DNA of 53,549 nucleotides from Mycobacterium sp. E183 (GTDB taxonomy: Bacteria > Actinomycetota > Actinomycetes > Mycobacteriales > Mycobacteriaceae): assembly GCF_001667735.1 (NCBI RefSeq), contig NZ_LZJN01000001.1, positions 1-53,549 of the forward strand, written 5' to 3'. The translations under genes and the position numbers were made by a program. The notes beneath the pieces were generated by a model. The model made no database searches. It saw only the letters and a program-made list of their open reading frames with translations, and had not been told where the DNA came from. This document shows, in pieces, positions 51,779 to 53,549 of this stretch. Positions within the stretch are counted from its first letter, which is position 1, and each line of letters starts with the position of its first letter.

Positions 51779-53549
51779 ATGCCGGATACCACGCAGCACG
51801 TCGACTACCTGAAACGCCTGACGGCGGATCTCCGTCGGGCGCGGCGACGCGTCGCGGAGCTGGAAGGCAAGCTGTCCGAACCGATCGCGGTGGTGGGCAT
51901 GGCGTGCCGGTACGCCGGCGGGGTCGATTCGCCGGAGGCGCTGTGGGAGCTGGTGAACGACGGCCGCGACACGGTGTCGGACTTCCCGGCGGATCGCGGC
52001 TGGGATGTCGAGGGGCTCTACGACCCGGATCCCGACGCGGCCGGGAAGATGTACACCCGCCAGGGCAGCTTCCTGCGCGACGCCGCGGCCTTCGACGCGG
52101 GCTTCTTCGGGGTGGGCCCCAGCGAGGCCCTGGCGATGGATCCCCAGCAGCGGTTGATGCTGGAGATCTCCTGGGAGGCGTTGGAGCGGGCGGGGATTGA
52201 CCCGCTGGCCTTGCGCGGCTCGGCGACCGGCGTGTTCGCCGGGGTCATCCACGCCGGCTACGGCGGCGAGGTGAAGGGAGAGCTGGAGGGCTACGGGCTG
52301 ACCGGTTCGACCCTGAGCGTGACCTCGGGGCGGGTGTCGTACGTGCTGGGGCTGGAAGGCCCCGCGGTGTCGATCGACACGGCGTGTTCGTCCTCGCTGG
52401 TGGCCATGCATTTGGCGGCGCAGTCGCTGCGCTCGGGGGAGTGTGACCTGGCGCTCGCCGGAGGCGTGACGGTGATGGCCACCCCGGCCGCGTTCGTGGA
52501 ATTCAGCCGGCAACGGGCGCTGGCCCCCGACGGCCGGTGCAAGGTTTACGCCGGCGCCGCGGACGGCACGTCGTGGTCGGAGGGCGCGGGCGTCCTGGTG
52601 CTGGAGCGCCTCGCCGACGCGCGACGGCTGGGGCATCCGGTGGTCGCGGTGCTGCGCGGTTCGGCGGTCAACCAGGACGGCGCCTCCAACGGGCTGACCG
52701 CACCGAACGGGCCGTCCCAGCAGCGGGTGATCCGGGCGGCCCTGGCCGACGCCGGGCTGACCGCTGCGGACGTCGACGTGGTCGAAGGCCACGGCACCGG
52801 AACGGTTCTGGGCGATCCGATCGAGGCCCAGGCCCTGCTGGCGACCTACGGGCAGGACCGGCCGGCTGACCGGCCGCTGTGGCTGGGATCGATCAAGTCC
52901 AACATCGGTCACACGTCGGCCGCCGCGGGGGTGGCCGGCGTGATCAAGATGATCCAGGCGATGCGGCATGGGGTGGCGCCCAAGACGCTGCACGTGGATG
53001 TGCCGTCGCCGCACGTGGACTGGTCCTCGGGCGCGGTGTCGGTGCTGACCGAACCCCGGTCTTGGCCGGCGCGCGACGGACAGCGCCGCGCGGGGGTGTC
53101 GTCGTTCGGGATCAGCGGGACGAACGCCCACGTAATCGTCGAGCAGCCGCCCGCCGAGCCGGAACCCGTTGCAGCTCAACATGATCAACCGGACGCGGTG
53201 CTGCCATGGGTGGTGTCGGCCCGGTCCGCCGAGGCGTTGGCCGCGCAGGCCGGGCGGCTCTTGGCATACCTGGACGTCGAGCCCGCTCTGCGCGCCGTGG
53301 ACGTGGGCTGGTCGCTGGCCACCACCCGGGCGGCCCTGGAGCACCGCGCCGTGCTGGTGGGCGGCGACCGGGACGCCCTGATGGCGGGGCTGGCCGGGGT
53401 GGCGTCCGGGGCGCCCGGCCCGGGCGCGGCGGTCGGGCGAACCCGCCCGGTCGGTAAGCGCGTGTTCGTGTTCCCCGGCCAGGGCTCCCAGCGGCTCGGG
53501 ATGGGACGGGAGCTGTACCAACGCTTTCCGGCCTTCGCCCAGGCCTTCG
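51779..53549 (+). CDS. pks8: second modular polyketide synthase, N-terminal part (Pks8-like, runs off window)
   Basis: The frame is open from ATG 51779 to the window edge, giving 590 codons. The N-terminal coil ([20 protein letters not shown]) is a docking helix that could accept the Pks7 tail. The KS domain (about 32-450) has Cys203 in DTACSSSL, the EGHGTGT and SNIGHTSAA histidines, and the C-terminal [10 protein letters not shown]. The AT begins at about 562 ([10 protein letters not shown]) and is cut off, so its extender specificity is not visible. An in-frame ATG at 51752 inside the end of pks7 is an alternative start. The KS is close to that of Pks7, as in the pks7-pks8 pair of M. tuberculosis, where Pks8/Pks17 make methyl-branched unsaturated acids. 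Confidence 0.9.
   Translation, partial: MPDTTQHVDYLKRLTADLRRARRRVAELEGKLSEPIAVVGMACRYAGGVDSPEALWELVNDGRDTVSDFPADRGWDVEGLYDPDPDAAGKMYTRQGSFLRDAAAFDAGFFGVGPSEALAMDPQQRLMLEISWEALERAGIDPLALRGSATGVFAGVIHAGYGGEVKGELEGYGLTGSTLSVTSGRVSYVLGLEGPAVSIDTACSSSLVAMHLAAQSLRSGECDLALAGGVTVMATPAAFVEFSRQRALAPDGRCKVYAGAADGTSWSEGAGVLVLERLADARRLGHPVVAVLRGSAVNQDGASNGLTAPNGPSQQRVIRAALADAGLTAADVDVVEGHGTGTVLGDPIEAQALLATYGQDRPADRPLWLGSIKSNIGHTSAAAGVAGVIKMIQAMRHGVAPKTLHVDVPSPHVDWSSGAVSVLTEPRSWPARDGQRRAGVSSFGISGTNAHVIVEQPPAEPEPVAAQHDQPDAVLPWVVSARSAEALAAQAGRLLAYLDVEPALRAVDVGWSLATTRAALEHRAVLVGGDRDALMAGLAGVASGAPGPGAAVGRTRPVGKRVFVFPGQGSQRLGMGRELYQRFPAFAQAF

Noticed and set aside
46687..51792. 1701-codon minus-strand frame opposite pks7
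   Set aside because: Shadow of a GC-rich PKS gene; no domain is recognisable.

Overview
This GC-rich window (roughly 70% G+C) comes from a mycobacterium, most likely a slow-growing non-tuberculous species close to the M. avium complex. Most of it follows the M. tuberculosis Rv1632c-Rv1662 gene order: uvrB, an MFS exporter, a LAM-capping mannosyltransferase, a universal stress protein, an MBL hydrolase, uvrA, an esterase-like membrane protein, lysX, infC-rpmI-rplT-tsnR, a DUF2236 oxygenase, an adenylate cyclase, a rhomboid-like protein, pheS-pheT, argCJBDFRGH, and pks10-pks7-pks8. Family calls rest on motifs and remembered M. tuberculosis homologues; no database search was run.

Bases 1-8,800 are accessory relative to M. 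tuberculosis. They hold the tail of an unknown gene, a DUF2889 protein, a secreted protein, a truncated ATP-dependent DNA ligase, a DUF402 protein (Rv1632c-like) whose start region carries a 4-bp tandem duplication, and an SDR. These are followed by a divergent pair: an FHA-FHA-ABC transporter like Rv1747 and a PknF-type Ser/Thr kinase with a large extracellular part. A small conserved hypothetical precedes uvrB. Other apparent insertions into the conserved order are an MgtC-family gene beside the mannosyltransferase, and a PknH-type sensor kinase beside uvrA together with a small acidic protein and a DUF6653-like membrane protein. The PE and PE_PGRS genes present in M. tuberculosis next to the DUF2236 gene and between pheT and argC are absent.

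Bases 8,763-27,000 carry DNA repair and cell-envelope functions. Both uvrB and uvrA are preceded by the RecA-independent damage promoter (TTGTCRGTG-N8-TANNNT, the PafBC target). LysX (lysyl-PG synthesis plus lysyl-tRNA synthetase) is divergent from the translation operon infC-rpmI-rplT-tsnR. That operon begins with a long structured leader holding an intrinsic-terminator-like hairpin, an ATC start for infC, and a CTG start for tsnR.

Bases 29,000-44,206 hold the DUF2236/cyclase divergent pair around a 16-bp palindrome, pheST, and a tightly coupled arginine operon. The operon starts at two overlapping ARG boxes and contains its own repressor gene argR. Its genes overlap by 1-4 bases except at argR-argG and at a small insertion between argB and argD. 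Bases 44,226 to the end are a polyketide locus: a type III PKS, a complete fully reducing methylmalonyl-type modular PKS (KS-AT-DH-ER-KR-ACP), and the first 590 codons of a second modular PKS that runs off the window.

I saw no tRNA or rRNA gene, insertion sequence, CRISPR array or prophage gene. Non-coding stretches are short; the only one above 300 bases is the lysX-infC interval (26,578-27,005), annotated below as the infC leader.
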